DNA from: an uncultured Caryophanales bacterium
GTDB taxonomy: Bacteria; Bacillota_I; Bacilli_A; RFN20; CAG-826
Assembly: GCA_946183335.1 (NCBI GenBank)
Contig: CAMGZN010000034.1
Coordinates: 1-10,369 of the forward strand
DNA length: 10,369 bases
Reading direction: 5' to 3'
Shown here piece after piece: positions 1 to 6,804 of the stretch. Positions within the stretch are counted from its first letter, which is position 1; each line of letters starts with the position of its first letter. Position numbers and translations under genes: made by a program. Under the pieces are notes generated by a model that was not told the DNA's origin, did not search any database, and was given only the letters and a program-made list of their open reading frames with translations.

Positions 1-3000
1 GTAACAAATGAAACAAAAGCATGGGGTGATCACACTCAAACAAACTGGGGCATCAATCGTGAACATGTTTGGCCAAAAGCCGAAGGTTTTGATACTGATG
101 GCGCTGGCGGTGCTCGTGGTGATCCAATGCATTTAATGGCTGCCAATGGCTATGCAAACAATATACATAGTAATTATTACTACGGTTATGTTGATACATC
201 ATCTTCATATACAAACTGCGGTTCTTCATATAGTTATTTAAATGGTAATTTACGTGGTAAATCAAAAACAAAGGGTGGAAGCACAAACGTTTTTGAACCT
301 CAAGATTCTGATAAAGGAGATATCGCTCGTTCTATATTCTACATGGTAGCTCGTTATAACTACTTATCAGGGTCTGATTCAGATGGTATTGATACAAATA
401 ACCCAAATCTGACACTTACTTCATCCTTAAGCGATTGGTCAAGTTCTGGTTATACATCATCGAAAACAACTCAAGGAAAACTTGGTATTTTAGAGGATCT
501 TTTAGCGTGGCATCATGCTGATCCTGTTGATGAATTCGAAAAACATCGTAACAATCTTTTGTACACAAACTTCACAAATAATAGAAATCCATTTATTGAT
601 TTTCCAGAATGGGTCGACTTTATTTGGGGAACTGTCACATATAGTGGTTCCACATATAAATCATATAGTTCAACGCCAACTGGTTATGCTACACCAAGTA
701 CTGATACAATTAATGGTTATAATAGTGGTGGTTCGTCTATTGTTTCTGTTACTGGAGTATCTTTGGATACTAATTCTACTTCTGTTGAAGCAGGAAAAGA
801 CGTCACATTAACTGCTACAGTAGCACCATCAAACGCCACTGATCAAAGCGTTTCTTGGTCAACATCAAATGTCAATGTTGCCACTGTATCTGGCGGTATT
901 GTCCATGGTGTCGCCGAAGGTAGCGCCACAATTACTGTTACAACCAATGATGGAAATAAAACCGCCCAATGCTCAGTGACTGTAACTGCTGCTCAAGGTG
1001 GAGATGAATCTCAAACTGAAGAAGGGTCCGTAACAGCAAGTGGCGGAGCTTTGGAAGGATGGACTGCATCTGGAGTTGATTCTGCTGGTTATAGCGGAGG
1101 AGCTGTTAAATTTGATAGCAGCGGTGACAACGTTTATAAGACGGATATTTTCTCTGCATCGGTTGCTGCTGGAATGACATCATTAACTGTTACTTTAAAC
1201 GGTAAGCTTAATGGTAGTGGTGATACATCAGCTAATACTTATACAGTTGAAGCTCTTGACTCATCCGGAAATGTTTTGACAAGTGAGACGAAAACAGATG
1301 CTTTTACTGGAAGTAATTCTGATGTTGTTTTCTCGTTTGATTCAGATTTAACTGGATGTACTGGCATTAAAGTTACATATACGAATAAAGGCAACAAAAA
1401 TTTAGCTTTAAATTCCGTTTCTTGGGTTGCTACATATGAAGAATCTGAAGAGGTTACTATTTCTTCGATTGCTGTTAAGACAGCGCCAAGCAAAACAGTT
1501 TATGTTTCTGGTGAATATTTTAATGCTAATGGTTTAGTAATTACTGTTACTTATTCAAATAACTCAGAAATTGATGTTCCTTATGAAGATAACGAAGACG
1601 CATTTGAATTTACTCCATCTGGCCAGCTTATCACCTCAAATACATCCGTAACAATTTCATATGGTGGGAAAACAACAACGCAATCAATTACTGTTAACAC
1701 ATCTAAAACATTGTCATCAATTAGCGTAACAGATCCTAAAACATCATTTGAAGTGGGCGATACATTTGAATTTGGCGGATTAGTTACCGCTCACTATAGT
1801 GATAATTCAACTTTAAATGTTACTTCATCGGCTACGTTTAGTGGCTATAACATGGATAATGCTGGAGAACAGACTGTAACGGTTTCGTATACTGAAGGTA
1901 TTCTTAGAACAACTACTTATACAATAAATGTTGTTAAACCATCATCTGGTGATAGTACAACAGCAACAATAAACTGGGATGATACGTTTAATCCAGCATT
2001 TCCAACAACATCCGCTACTGTAAATACTGAATCAACCGCTCACGTTGACGAAACTGCGAATTTCAGTTTTACTGAACAGGGCATTTATCGAGGCACGTCG
2101 CAGTACTCAGTTTATTTGATGTTCTGTGAAAATAAAGGATTTTTGTATAATACAACAGATTTGGGTACGGTAGATTCGATAAGTATTACCTATTCTTCTG
2201 GAACGTCTTTGGTTGGTAAAATTGGTGTTTATTTTGGTACTAGTGAATTATCTACTTATACAACAACAAGCAACCAAACAATTAAAGGTCAAAGCGAAAC
2301 TGATGTTTTCACAAATCCGACAACAGGCAAAGGATTTTTCCAAATCTCAACAAGCAATAAAAACGTTCAAATCACAAAAATTGAAATTGTTTATCATGAA
2401 AGCGGTGCTGCGGTTGTTGAATCAATTTCAGCAGTTGCTAGCAAAACATTTTATGTCGGGGAAACAATTACGAAATCCGATATCGTTGTCCGTGACAACT
2501 TGGATAATTTAATTACAGACTTTTCATTCACCAACAATAACTATCAATTTGTTTATGGTGATGCGACAAGCGGTGGTGCTTTAACAAATAAAGTATTCAC
2601 TAATTCAATTACATCAGGTAATTTCACATGTTCTCTAACTGTTCAGGTTCAAAGAAAAGCTAGAGTTATTCCTGGCGAATTTACTGACACATTAGACAGA
2701 GAATTGGTGGGTGTAACTGGAACTAGCTATGAAAACTGGACAGGTAAAACATCTAATTCGCCAGCAGTTTATGCCGGTAATTCGTCTGGAAAATATACGA
2801 GCGGAACTACTACAATCGAATCTTTACAGATTCGCTCTAATAATAACAACTCTGGTATAGTTTCAACGACATCTGGTGGAAACTTATCAAGCGTTTCAGT
2901 TACATTTAATTCTGGAACAACCGCAAATAGAACAATTAATATCTATGGTAAAAATACCGCATATTCATCTGCTGAGGACCTTTATAGTGAAAGTACACAG

Positions 3001-3516
3001 GGAACTCTTTTAGGAACAATTGTTTACGGAACATCAACGTCGTTGTCTGTTTCTGGCAGTTATAAATATGTCGGTCTTAGATCAAATTCTGGATCAATTT
3101 ATTTGGATGAAGTGAACATCTCATATTCATCGAGTGATTCTGCTGAGAACTTAGCGAATTACATTATGTTTGAGGACACAAATAATCAATGTTCCGCAAG
3201 CGGAGGTGGAAAATTCAATACAGCTCGTGGCTATTTTGAAAATTTATCTAATGGTTCAACGGGTGAGCGTTATATCTTTATGAACTCAGAAGAATACATC
3301 ATTTCCACAGCTCGTGAACGTTTCCTCGCTTGGGCTGCGCATGAGGGTAAAACAATCGATTATATTAATGGTGATTATGTTATTTCCGGTGCAAAAACGC
3401 ATTCAATAATTAACGAAGTTGTTAATACTCCAACAACAATTATAATCGTTATTTCTGTTATTGGAATTGCTGCTCTTGGCGGATATTTATTCATCCGTCG
3501 TTATAAACAAAAATAA
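1..3516 (+). CDS. Surface-anchored endonuclease I family protein with Ig-like modules (5' end missing)
   Basis: The reading frame is open from the first base, so the start and any signal peptide lie upstream; 1171 residues are visible. Residues 19-26 read NREHVWPK, the endonuclease I signature; E21 and H22 should be the metal ligand and general base. Further family signatures are GDPMHLMAANGYANN (40-54), VFEPQDSDKGDIARS (97-111) and NNRNPFIDFPEW (193-204). The family cleaves DNA or RNA non-specifically using a divalent metal. A Big_2 Ig-like domain follows (about 248-330), then beta-sandwich modules, two further Ig-like repeats (about 487-645), another Ig-like unit (about 806-887) and a module containing IQIRSNNNNSGIVSTTSGG-like sequence (about 940-1042). 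The C-terminus has one membrane helix (about 1145-1165) and an RRYKQK tail, with no LPXTG motif. I infer a cell-surface nuclease for scavenging nucleic acids. The nuclease assignment is strong; the module functions are unknown. Confidence 0.88.
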   Translation, partial: VTNETKAWGDHTQTNWGINREHVWPKAEGFDTDGAGGARGDPMHLMAANGYANNIHSNYYYGYVDTSSSYTNCGSSYSYLNGNLRGKSKTKGGSTNVFEPQDSDKGDIARSIFYMVARYNYLSGSDSDGIDTNNPNLTLTSSLSDWSSSGYTSSKTTQGKLGILEDLLAWHHADPVDEFEKHRNNLLYTNFTNNRNPFIDFPEWVDFIWGTVTYSGSTYKSYSSTPTGYATPSTDTINGYNSGGSSIVSVTGVSLDTNSTSVEAGKDVTLTATVAPSNATDQSVSWSTSNVNVATVSGGIVHGVAEGSATITVTTNDGNKTAQCSVTVTAAQGGDESQTEEGSVTASGGALEGWTASGVDSAGYSGGAVKFDSSGDNVYKTDIFSASVAAGMTSLTVTLNGKLNGSGDTSANTYTVEALDSSGNVLTSETKTDAFTGSNSDVVFSFDSDLTGCTGIKVTYTNKGNKNLALNSVSWVATYEESEEVTISSIAVKTAPSKTVYVSGEYFNANGLVITVTYSNNSEIDVPYEDNEDAFEFTPSGQLITSNTSVTISYGGKTTTQSITVNTSKTLSSISVTDPKTSFEVGDTFEFGGLVTAHYSDNSTLNVTSSATFSGYNMDNAGEQTVTVSYTEGILRTTTYTINVVKPSSGDSTTATINWDDTFNPAFPTTSATVNTESTAHVDETANFSFTEQGIYRGTSQYSVYLMFCENKGFLYNTTDLGTVDSISITYSSGTSLVGKIGVYFGTSELSTYTTTSNQTIKGQSETDVFTNPTTGKGFFQISTSNKNVQITKIEIVYHESGAAVVESISAVASKTFYVGETITKSDIVVRDNLDNLITDFSFTNNNYQFVYGDATSGGALTNKVFTNSITSGNFTCSLTVQVQRKARVIPGEFTDTLDRELVGVTGTSYENWTGKTSNSPAVYAGNSSGKYTSGTTTIESLQIRSNNNNSGIVSTTSGGNLSSVSVTFNSGTTANRTINIYGKNTAYSSAEDLYSESTQGTLLGTIVYGTSTSLSVSGSYKYVGLRSNSGSIYLDEVNISYSSSDSAENLANYIMFEDTNNQCSASGGGKFNTARGYFENLSNGSTGERYIFMNSEEYIISTARERFLAWAAHEGKTIDYINGDYVISGAKTHSIINEVVNTPTTIIIVISVIGIAALGGYLFIRRYKQK

Positions 3517-3539
3517 CCAGCAATTCTCGGTTAAATTCA

Positions 3540-3574
3540 AGAAAACAGGCACAAAAACCTGTTTTTCTTTTTGT
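3540..3574 (+). terminator. Rho-independent terminator of the nuclease gene
   Basis: An 8-bp stem pairs AAAACAGG (3542-3549) with CCTGTTTT (3558-3565) around the loop CACAAAAA. It runs into a T-rich tract at 3561-3572. It lies 25 bases after the stop codon of the nuclease gene. Confidence 0.8.
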
Positions 3575-3626
3575 TTAAAATCACCAACAAATCTCAGTTA
3601 TTTATTTGTATAACTAATAAATGCAA

Positions 3627-3654
3627 TTGACTTAAAAATAATTGCTACTATAAT
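3627..3654 (+). promoter_or_regulatory. Sigma-A-type promoter for the 107-aa membrane protein
   Basis: A -35 box TTGACT (3627-3632) and a -10 box TATAAT (3649-3654) are separated by 16 bp. The expected start near 3661 falls on the GGAG ribosome site (3661-3664), so the 5' leader would be only about 11 bases. Confidence 0.75.
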
Positions 3655-3671
3655 CTTCTCGGAGAAAGAAA

Positions 3672-3995
3672 ATGGAACTGATCAAAAAAGCATTTATTAC
3701 GAACTGTATCCTGATGGCAGTATGTGCCGTATTACTTGGCTACAACATTGCCTTCTTTCATGCCACATATGATTTACTTCATCAAGGTGACTTAACAACA
3801 ATCTTTGCTGTTCTTTTAATCCCAATCTTCTTCCTTGCTTCTTTAGCAACGGCGGTGATGGGCATCATTCAAGTATCGATTGCTACTCGCAATATCATTA
3901 AAGTGCGTAAATGGTACACGATTTTACTTCTTGTAATTTCGATTATTTTTGTTATTGCACCAGTTGTTCTAGTTCTGTTATTATTTCTACTATAA
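3672..3995 (+). CDS. Small three-TM hypothetical membrane protein
   Basis: This 107-residue protein is almost entirely hydrophobic, and I do not recognise its family. Three membrane helices are likely at residues 8-29, 41-68 and 82-107. The loops are short: HATYDLLHQGD, and the basic ATRNIIKVRK between helices 2 and 3, which suggests that loop faces the cytoplasm. The start is supported by GGAG at 3661-3664, seven bases upstream, and by a well-formed promoter. The gene ends in TAA at 3993-3995. It is probably a single-gene unit, because the next gene has its own -10 box 17 bases downstream, though readthrough is possible as no terminator separates them. No catalytic motif is visible and no function can be given. 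Confidence 0.75.
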   Translation: MELIKKAFITNCILMAVCAVLLGYNIAFFHATYDLLHQGDLTTIFAVLLIPIFFLASLATAVMGIIQVSIATRNIIKVRKWYTILLLVISIIFVIAPVVLVLLLFLL

Positions 3996-4008
3996 TTTTA
4001 CCAAATAA

Positions 4009-4017
4009 TGGTATAAT
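4009..4017 (+). promoter_or_regulatory. Extended -10 promoter for the 75-aa protein
   Basis: TGGTATAAT at 4009-4017 is an extended -10 element. The matching -35 region (about 3989-3994, ACTATA) is poor, as is usual for extended -10 promoters. Transcription should start near 4024, just before the ribosome site. Confidence 0.6.
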
Positions 4018-4040
4018 TATTTAGTTAGGAGGAGCATTTA

Positions 4041-4268
4041 ATGGCCAATAATGCAAAGGGATACCTCAACGCTGGATTAGGTGATTTAGTCAACCTCATC
4101 CTTGCTATTATCCCATTCACATCCTGGTTGCTTGGTGCAATCACCCGTATCATGAGAGGACACGTCATTGCTGGTATTCTTCAATTAATACCACCAATCA
4201 CCTTAGTCTTCTGGATTCTTGATATCTTAGGTGTTGCTACCAACAAGGATCTTACCTTCTACGCATAA
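4041..4268 (+). CDS. Small two-TM hypothetical membrane protein
   Basis: This 75-residue hydrophobic protein has likely helices at residues 17-35 and 41-62, separated by the basic turn TRIMRGH. Its tail reads ILGVATNKDLTFYA. The start is fixed by a strong AGGAGG ribosome site at 4027-4032, eight bases before ATG. The gene ends in tandem stops, TAA TAG, at 4266-4271, and a terminator follows. Its size and two-helix hairpin layout resemble Pmp3/YqaE-type small membrane proteins in general form, but I do not see that family's motif and do not assign it. Codon use and context give no hint of function. Confidence 0.75.
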   Translation: MANNAKGYLNAGLGDLVNLILAIIPFTSWLLGAITRIMRGHVIAGILQLIPPITLVFWILDILGVATNKDLTFYA

Positions 4269-4285
4269 TAGTAAAGGTAAAAAAG

Positions 4286-4312
4286 AATTCTCCCATCTCG
4301 GGGGAATTTTTT
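4286..4312 (+). terminator. Rho-independent terminator after the 75-aa gene
   Basis: The stem pairs AATTCTCCC (4286-4294) with GGGGGAATT (4300-4308), 9 bp with one G-T pair, around the loop ATCTC. Six Ts (4307-4312) follow. Confidence 0.88.
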
Positions 4313-4362
4313 ATTGCTTTTTCTCTTAAAAATGCCTTTTTATCGCAATTTTCTTAGAAAAC

Positions 4363-4371
4363 TGCTATAAT
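4363..4371 (+). promoter_or_regulatory. Extended -10 promoter giving a leaderless transcript
   Basis: TGCTATAAT occupies 4363-4371, an extended -10 box. The -35 position (about 4343-4348, TCGCAA) is weak. Transcription should begin at about 4378-4381, and the ATG is at 4381, with no Shine-Dalgarno sequence in between. The mRNA is therefore predicted to start at or within about three bases of the start codon. Confidence 0.65.
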
Positions 4372-4380
4372 TTTTAACGC

Positions 4381-5052
4381 ATGACTAAGGAAGAAAAGAA
4401 CGCTCTAAAACTTGATCGACGAAAAATATTAGAAGAAAACCATATTTTTCATCGCCGTATTGATGAACTATTCGCGAAGAAGTATCGTACATCAATTCGT
4501 TTTGAGAATGCTCTGGTCATGGATGATGGAAAAGCCTACATCAATGTTGACTTAACCAAGATTGAATCCCCATTCTCCGAGTTCTCTTATAATCGTAGAA
4601 TGAATCCTGAAATCTATGATTACATTAATAATGAAGTCTTCTTCTTAAGAGCGTCGATTCCTCTTGTCATCCGTTTTGATGATGATGGAAAGTATTCTGA
4701 GGAGATGAAGAGTAACATTCGTAAGACTGTTGTTCGTCACTATAACTTAGAATACGAAGATTGTCGTTTAGCCTACCGTAAGAATATGTGGAGTGGAATC
4801 TTTATTCTTGGTCTTGGCGCAATCTTTTTAATCACCTACATTCTTCTTTCCATCTTTGGAAACTGGAATTCTGTCTTAATGGAACCACTCCTCATCATCT
4901 CATGGGTTTGTATCTGGGAATCTATTAATAGATTCTTCTTTAGTGGTCATGAAAGAAAAGTGGATGTTTATAACGCTGGACAACTGGCGTTAGCGGAAGT
5001 TAGCTTCGGTAAGCCAGTTCGTAAAGAAACATCCTTAAAGGAGAAAAAATAA
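4381..5052 (+). CDS. Hypothetical membrane protein, soluble N-terminus and two C-terminal TM helices
   Basis: I do not recognise this 223-residue protein. Residues 1-135 are soluble and charged, opening with a Lys/Glu-rich likely helical stretch (1-35), then a mixed alpha/beta region containing VMDDGKAYINVDLT (46-59) and IPLVIRFDDDGKYSEEM (93-109). Two membrane helices follow, about 137-159 and 165-186, the second containing SWVCIWESINRFFF. A cytoplasmic-type tail closes the protein. The first ATG is chosen because the frame upstream is non-coding and the next Met is residue 47, which would discard well-formed sequence. No Shine-Dalgarno precedes it, so it is probably read from a leaderless message. 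The rubrerythrin gene starts one base after its stop, and that gene's AAAGGAG site lies inside this gene's last codons, so the two are transcribed together and probably coupled in translation. A link to oxidative stress is an inference from position only. Confidence 0.75.
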   Translation: MTKEEKNALKLDRRKILEENHIFHRRIDELFAKKYRTSIRFENALVMDDGKAYINVDLTKIESPFSEFSYNRRMNPEIYDYINNEVFFLRASIPLVIRFDDDGKYSEEMKSNIRKTVVRHYNLEYEDCRLAYRKNMWSGIFILGLGAIFLITYILLSIFGNWNSVLMEPLLIISWVCIWESINRFFFSGHERKVDVYNAGQLALAEVSFGKPVRKETSLKEKK

Positions 5053-5053
5053 A

Positions 5054-5593
5054 ATGGAACTTAAAGGAAGTCGCACAGAAAAAAACCTTGCTGCCGCTTT
5101 TGCTGGTGAAAGCCAAGCTCGTAACAAGTACACCTACTTCGCTAGCAAAGCTAAAAAAGAAGGTTATGAACAAATCGCTGCTATCTTCTTAGAGACAGCT
5201 GAAAACGAAAAAGAACACGCCAAAATGTGGTTCAAATACCTCGAAGGTGGTGCAGTTAAATCGACAGCCGAAAACTTAAAAGCCGCTGCTGAAGGTGAAA
5301 ACTTTGAATGGACAGATATGTACAAAGAATTCGCTAAAGTGGCTCGTGAAGAAGGCTTTGATAAGATTGCTTTCGAATTTGAAGCAGTCGCCAAGATTGA
5401 AAAAGAACACGAAGAAAGATATCGTGCCCTTCTCGACAAAGTCGAGGGTGGCAAAGTCTTCATTGCTGAAGACGTTGTTGTCTGGAAGTGCCGTAATTGT
5501 GGACACATTCATGTTGGTAAAGAAGCACCAAAGATTTGCCCAGTTTGTGCTCATCCACAAGCCTATTTCGAATTACGCGCGAAAAACTTCTAA
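5054..5593 (+). CDS. rbr: Rubrerythrin
   Basis: Rubrerythrin is a cytoplasmic non-haem iron peroxidase that reduces hydrogen peroxide in anaerobes, taking electrons from NADH through rubredoxin-type carriers. The 179-residue length is usual for the two-domain form. Residues 1-140 form the ferritin-like four-helix diiron domain, with ligand candidates E19 (AGES), E52 and H55 (ENEKEH) and E116 and H119 (EKEH). Residues 146-165 form the C-terminal rubredoxin-like Fe(Cys)4 site, CRNC (C146, C149) and CPVC (C162, C165). The ribosome site AAAGGAG (5037-5043) lies in the end of the upstream membrane-protein gene, one base away, giving a two-gene operon. Tandem stops TAA TAA close the gene. No PerR-type operator is evident. 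The identification is secure from the paired ExxH motifs and the rubredoxin site. Confidence 0.96.
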   Translation: MELKGSRTEKNLAAAFAGESQARNKYTYFASKAKKEGYEQIAAIFLETAENEKEHAKMWFKYLEGGAVKSTAENLKAAAEGENFEWTDMYKEFAKVAREEGFDKIAFEFEAVAKIEKEHEERYRALLDKVEGGKVFIAEDVVVWKCRNCGHIHVGKEAPKICPVCAHPQAYFELRAKNF

Positions 5594-5615
5594 TAATTAA
5601 TCGTTGATTATTATT
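5592..5615 (+). terminator. Weak AT-rich hairpin after rubrerythrin
   Basis: AATAATTAATC (5592-5602) can pair with GATTATTATT (5606-5615) with one bulged T and a three-base loop. It overlaps the stop codon and the -35 box of the next promoter. It contains almost no GC and lacks a clear T-tract, so termination here is doubtful and readthrough into the tRNA leader is possible. Confidence 0.3.
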
Positions 5616-5631
5616 GTTGTTTCATTATAAT
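5604..5631 (+). promoter_or_regulatory. Promoter for the tRNA-Phe leader transcript
   Basis: TTGATT (5604-5609) and TATAAT (5626-5631) are 16 bp apart. The predicted start near 5638 falls just before the first leader hairpin (5641-5662) and gives a leader of about 130 bases ahead of the tRNA, long for a bacterial tRNA gene. TATAAA at 5729-5734 is a possible second -10 box closer to the tRNA, but no -35 at suitable spacing was found for it. Confidence 0.65.
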
Positions 5632-5733
5632 AATACTCGTCATTTTAAGGTGACTTAAAGTGACTAACAATATCTATTCTGTAAGATAGGTGTTGGATCT
5701 TGCTGGTAAGCAAAAGTATCGATCGAACTATAA

Positions 5734-5844
<111 letters not shown>

Positions 5845-5857
5845 TGTAAGTAGAAAT

Positions 5858-5892
5858 CCCTTGATACGTAAGTGTTGAGGGTTTTTCTTTTT
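5858..5892 (+). terminator. Terminator of the tRNA-Phe transcript
   Basis: A 10-bp stem pairs CCCTTGATAC (5858-5867) with GTGTTGAGGG (5872-5881), including G-U pairs, around a GTAA (GNRA-type) loop. It is followed by TTTTTCTTTTT (5882-5892). Its 3' arm contains the -35 box of the next gene. Confidence 0.85.
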
Positions 5893-5903
5893 CTCAGTAA
5901 AAT
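5875..5903 (+). promoter_or_regulatory. Promoter of the acetyltransferase gene, inside the tRNA terminator
   Basis: TTGAGG (5875-5880) and TAAAAT (5898-5903) are 17 bp apart. The expected start is about base 5910, which is the A of the ATG. No Shine-Dalgarno sequence lies between, so the message is predicted to be leaderless. Confidence 0.6.
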
Positions 5904-5909
5904 AATGAC

Positions 5910-6548
5910 ATGGAAAAGAAGATTGATCCTATTTATCCAAATTCACAATTCAAAAGTTTTTGCTATATTAAAAGTGTTGTAACAAGACCAAATATTATCG
6001 TGGGAGATTACTCCTATTATGATGATAGTATAGAAGGCCCAGAATCTTTTGAGAAGCACGTCACTCATCACTACGATTTTATGGGCGATAAGTTAATCAT
6101 TGGTAAGTTTGTTGCTATAGCAAGAGGTGTAGAATTTGTTATGAATGGCGCAAATCATATGCTTGATAGTTACACAACTTATCCATTTGAAATTATTGAT
6201 GAATTTAAAGGTTTAGCAAGACCATTTGGAAATAGAGGAAATCGTGGTGATACAGTTGTTGGAAACGATGTCTGGATTGGTCAAAACGCCACGATTTTAC
6301 CTGGTGTTCATATTGGAGACGGCGCAATTATTGGTGCTTGTTCAGTTGTTACTAAAGATGTTCCACCTTATTCAGTAGTTGCTGGAAATCCAGCCCAAGT
6401 TAAAAAATATCGTTTCGATAAGGAAACAATTGATTTACTCCTTAAACTCAAGTGGTGGGATAAAGATATTGAAGAAATTAAAAAGTTGATCCCGTTTATT
6501 TCATCACCAGATTTAGATAAAGAAACGCTTAAAAAACTAGTAAAATAA
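5910..6548 (+). CDS. Vat/CatB-type xenobiotic acetyltransferase (left-handed beta-helix)
   Basis: This 212-residue protein belongs to the hexapeptide-repeat acyltransferases of the xenobiotic class, trimeric cytoplasmic enzymes that move acetyl from acetyl-CoA to a hydroxyl group. Family members inactivate streptogramin A (Vat) or chloramphenicol (CatB). Visible signatures are VGDYSYYDD (31-39), DKLIIGKFVAIARGVEFVMN (60-79), GANHML with the catalytic His at 83, the hexapeptide coils GDTVVGNDVWIGQNATILPG (113-132) and HIGDGAIIGACSVVTKDVPP (134-153), VAGNPAQ (157-163) and KWWD (181-184). Length and start match Vat proteins (about 210 residues). A true resistance role is not shown, since many chromosomal relatives have unknown substrates. 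The start has no Shine-Dalgarno and sits seven bases after a -10 box. Base composition looks more AT-rich than the hydrogenase genes, so transfer next to the tRNA gene is possible. Confidence 0.9.
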   Translation: MEKKIDPIYPNSQFKSFCYIKSVVTRPNIIVGDYSYYDDSIEGPESFEKHVTHHYDFMGDKLIIGKFVAIARGVEFVMNGANHMLDSYTTYPFEIIDEFKGLARPFGNRGNRGDTVVGNDVWIGQNATILPGVHIGDGAIIGACSVVTKDVPPYSVVAGNPAQVKKYRFDKETIDLLLKLKWWDKDIEEIKKLIPFISSPDLDKETLKKLVK

Positions 6549-6564
6549 CTTTAGTTACCTTTTT
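6535..6564 (+). terminator. Possible weak terminator of the acetyltransferase gene
   Basis: AACTA (6535-6539) can pair with TAGTT (6552-6556) across a 12-base loop, followed by ACC and five Ts. The 5' arm lies within the final codons. The stem is short and AT-rich, so this is only a possibility. Confidence 0.25.
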
Positions 6565-6574
6565 ATAATAATAG

Positions 6575-6804
6575 TTTCTTGGTATCAAAGTTTTTATTTG
6601 TGTCACAATAACTCATTCAAAGTTAGTTAGAGATCATATCGTTATTAAATTAAGAAAGAATCCTAATCCGGTTGACAAAATGATGCCTATTATGTTTTCG
6701 AAGTTAGAGAAGACACAGTTGACCGATTTGGTAGAAGACATAACGAGTGGAAAATTGATCCACAAGATGATTTAGATATTCAAAAATTGTATAAAAAAAG
6801 ATGA
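6575..6804 (+). pseudogene. Frameshifted coding remnant, family unknown
   Basis: One frame is open from 6575 and carries KLVRDHIVIKLRKNPNPVDK (6620-6679). At the A-run 6677-6680 the coding signal moves to another frame, NDAYYVFEVREDTVDRFGRR and then HNEWKIDPQDDLDIQKLYKKR, ending at TGA 6802-6804. Adding one A to the run restores a single frame, so a one-base homopolymer deletion explains the break. No start codon with a ribosome site is evident at the left edge; stop codons at 6572-6574 and before cut it off, so the 5' end also appears lost. The charged, protein-like tail (RRHNEWKIDP) argues against chance. I do not recognise the family. A sequencing error at the homopolymer is an alternative for the frameshift, but not for the missing 5' end. 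Confidence 0.55.

Noticed and set aside
515..811. Open frame of 98 codons inside the nuclease gene
   Set aside because: It is an out-of-frame shadow of the nuclease, rich in Ile/Leu/Val from reading shifted Thr/Ser codons, with no initiation signals.
5910..6548. Calling the acetyltransferase a proven streptogramin A resistance gene
   Set aside because: The family is clear, but many chromosomal relatives have unknown substrates and sequence alone does not show the drug specificity.
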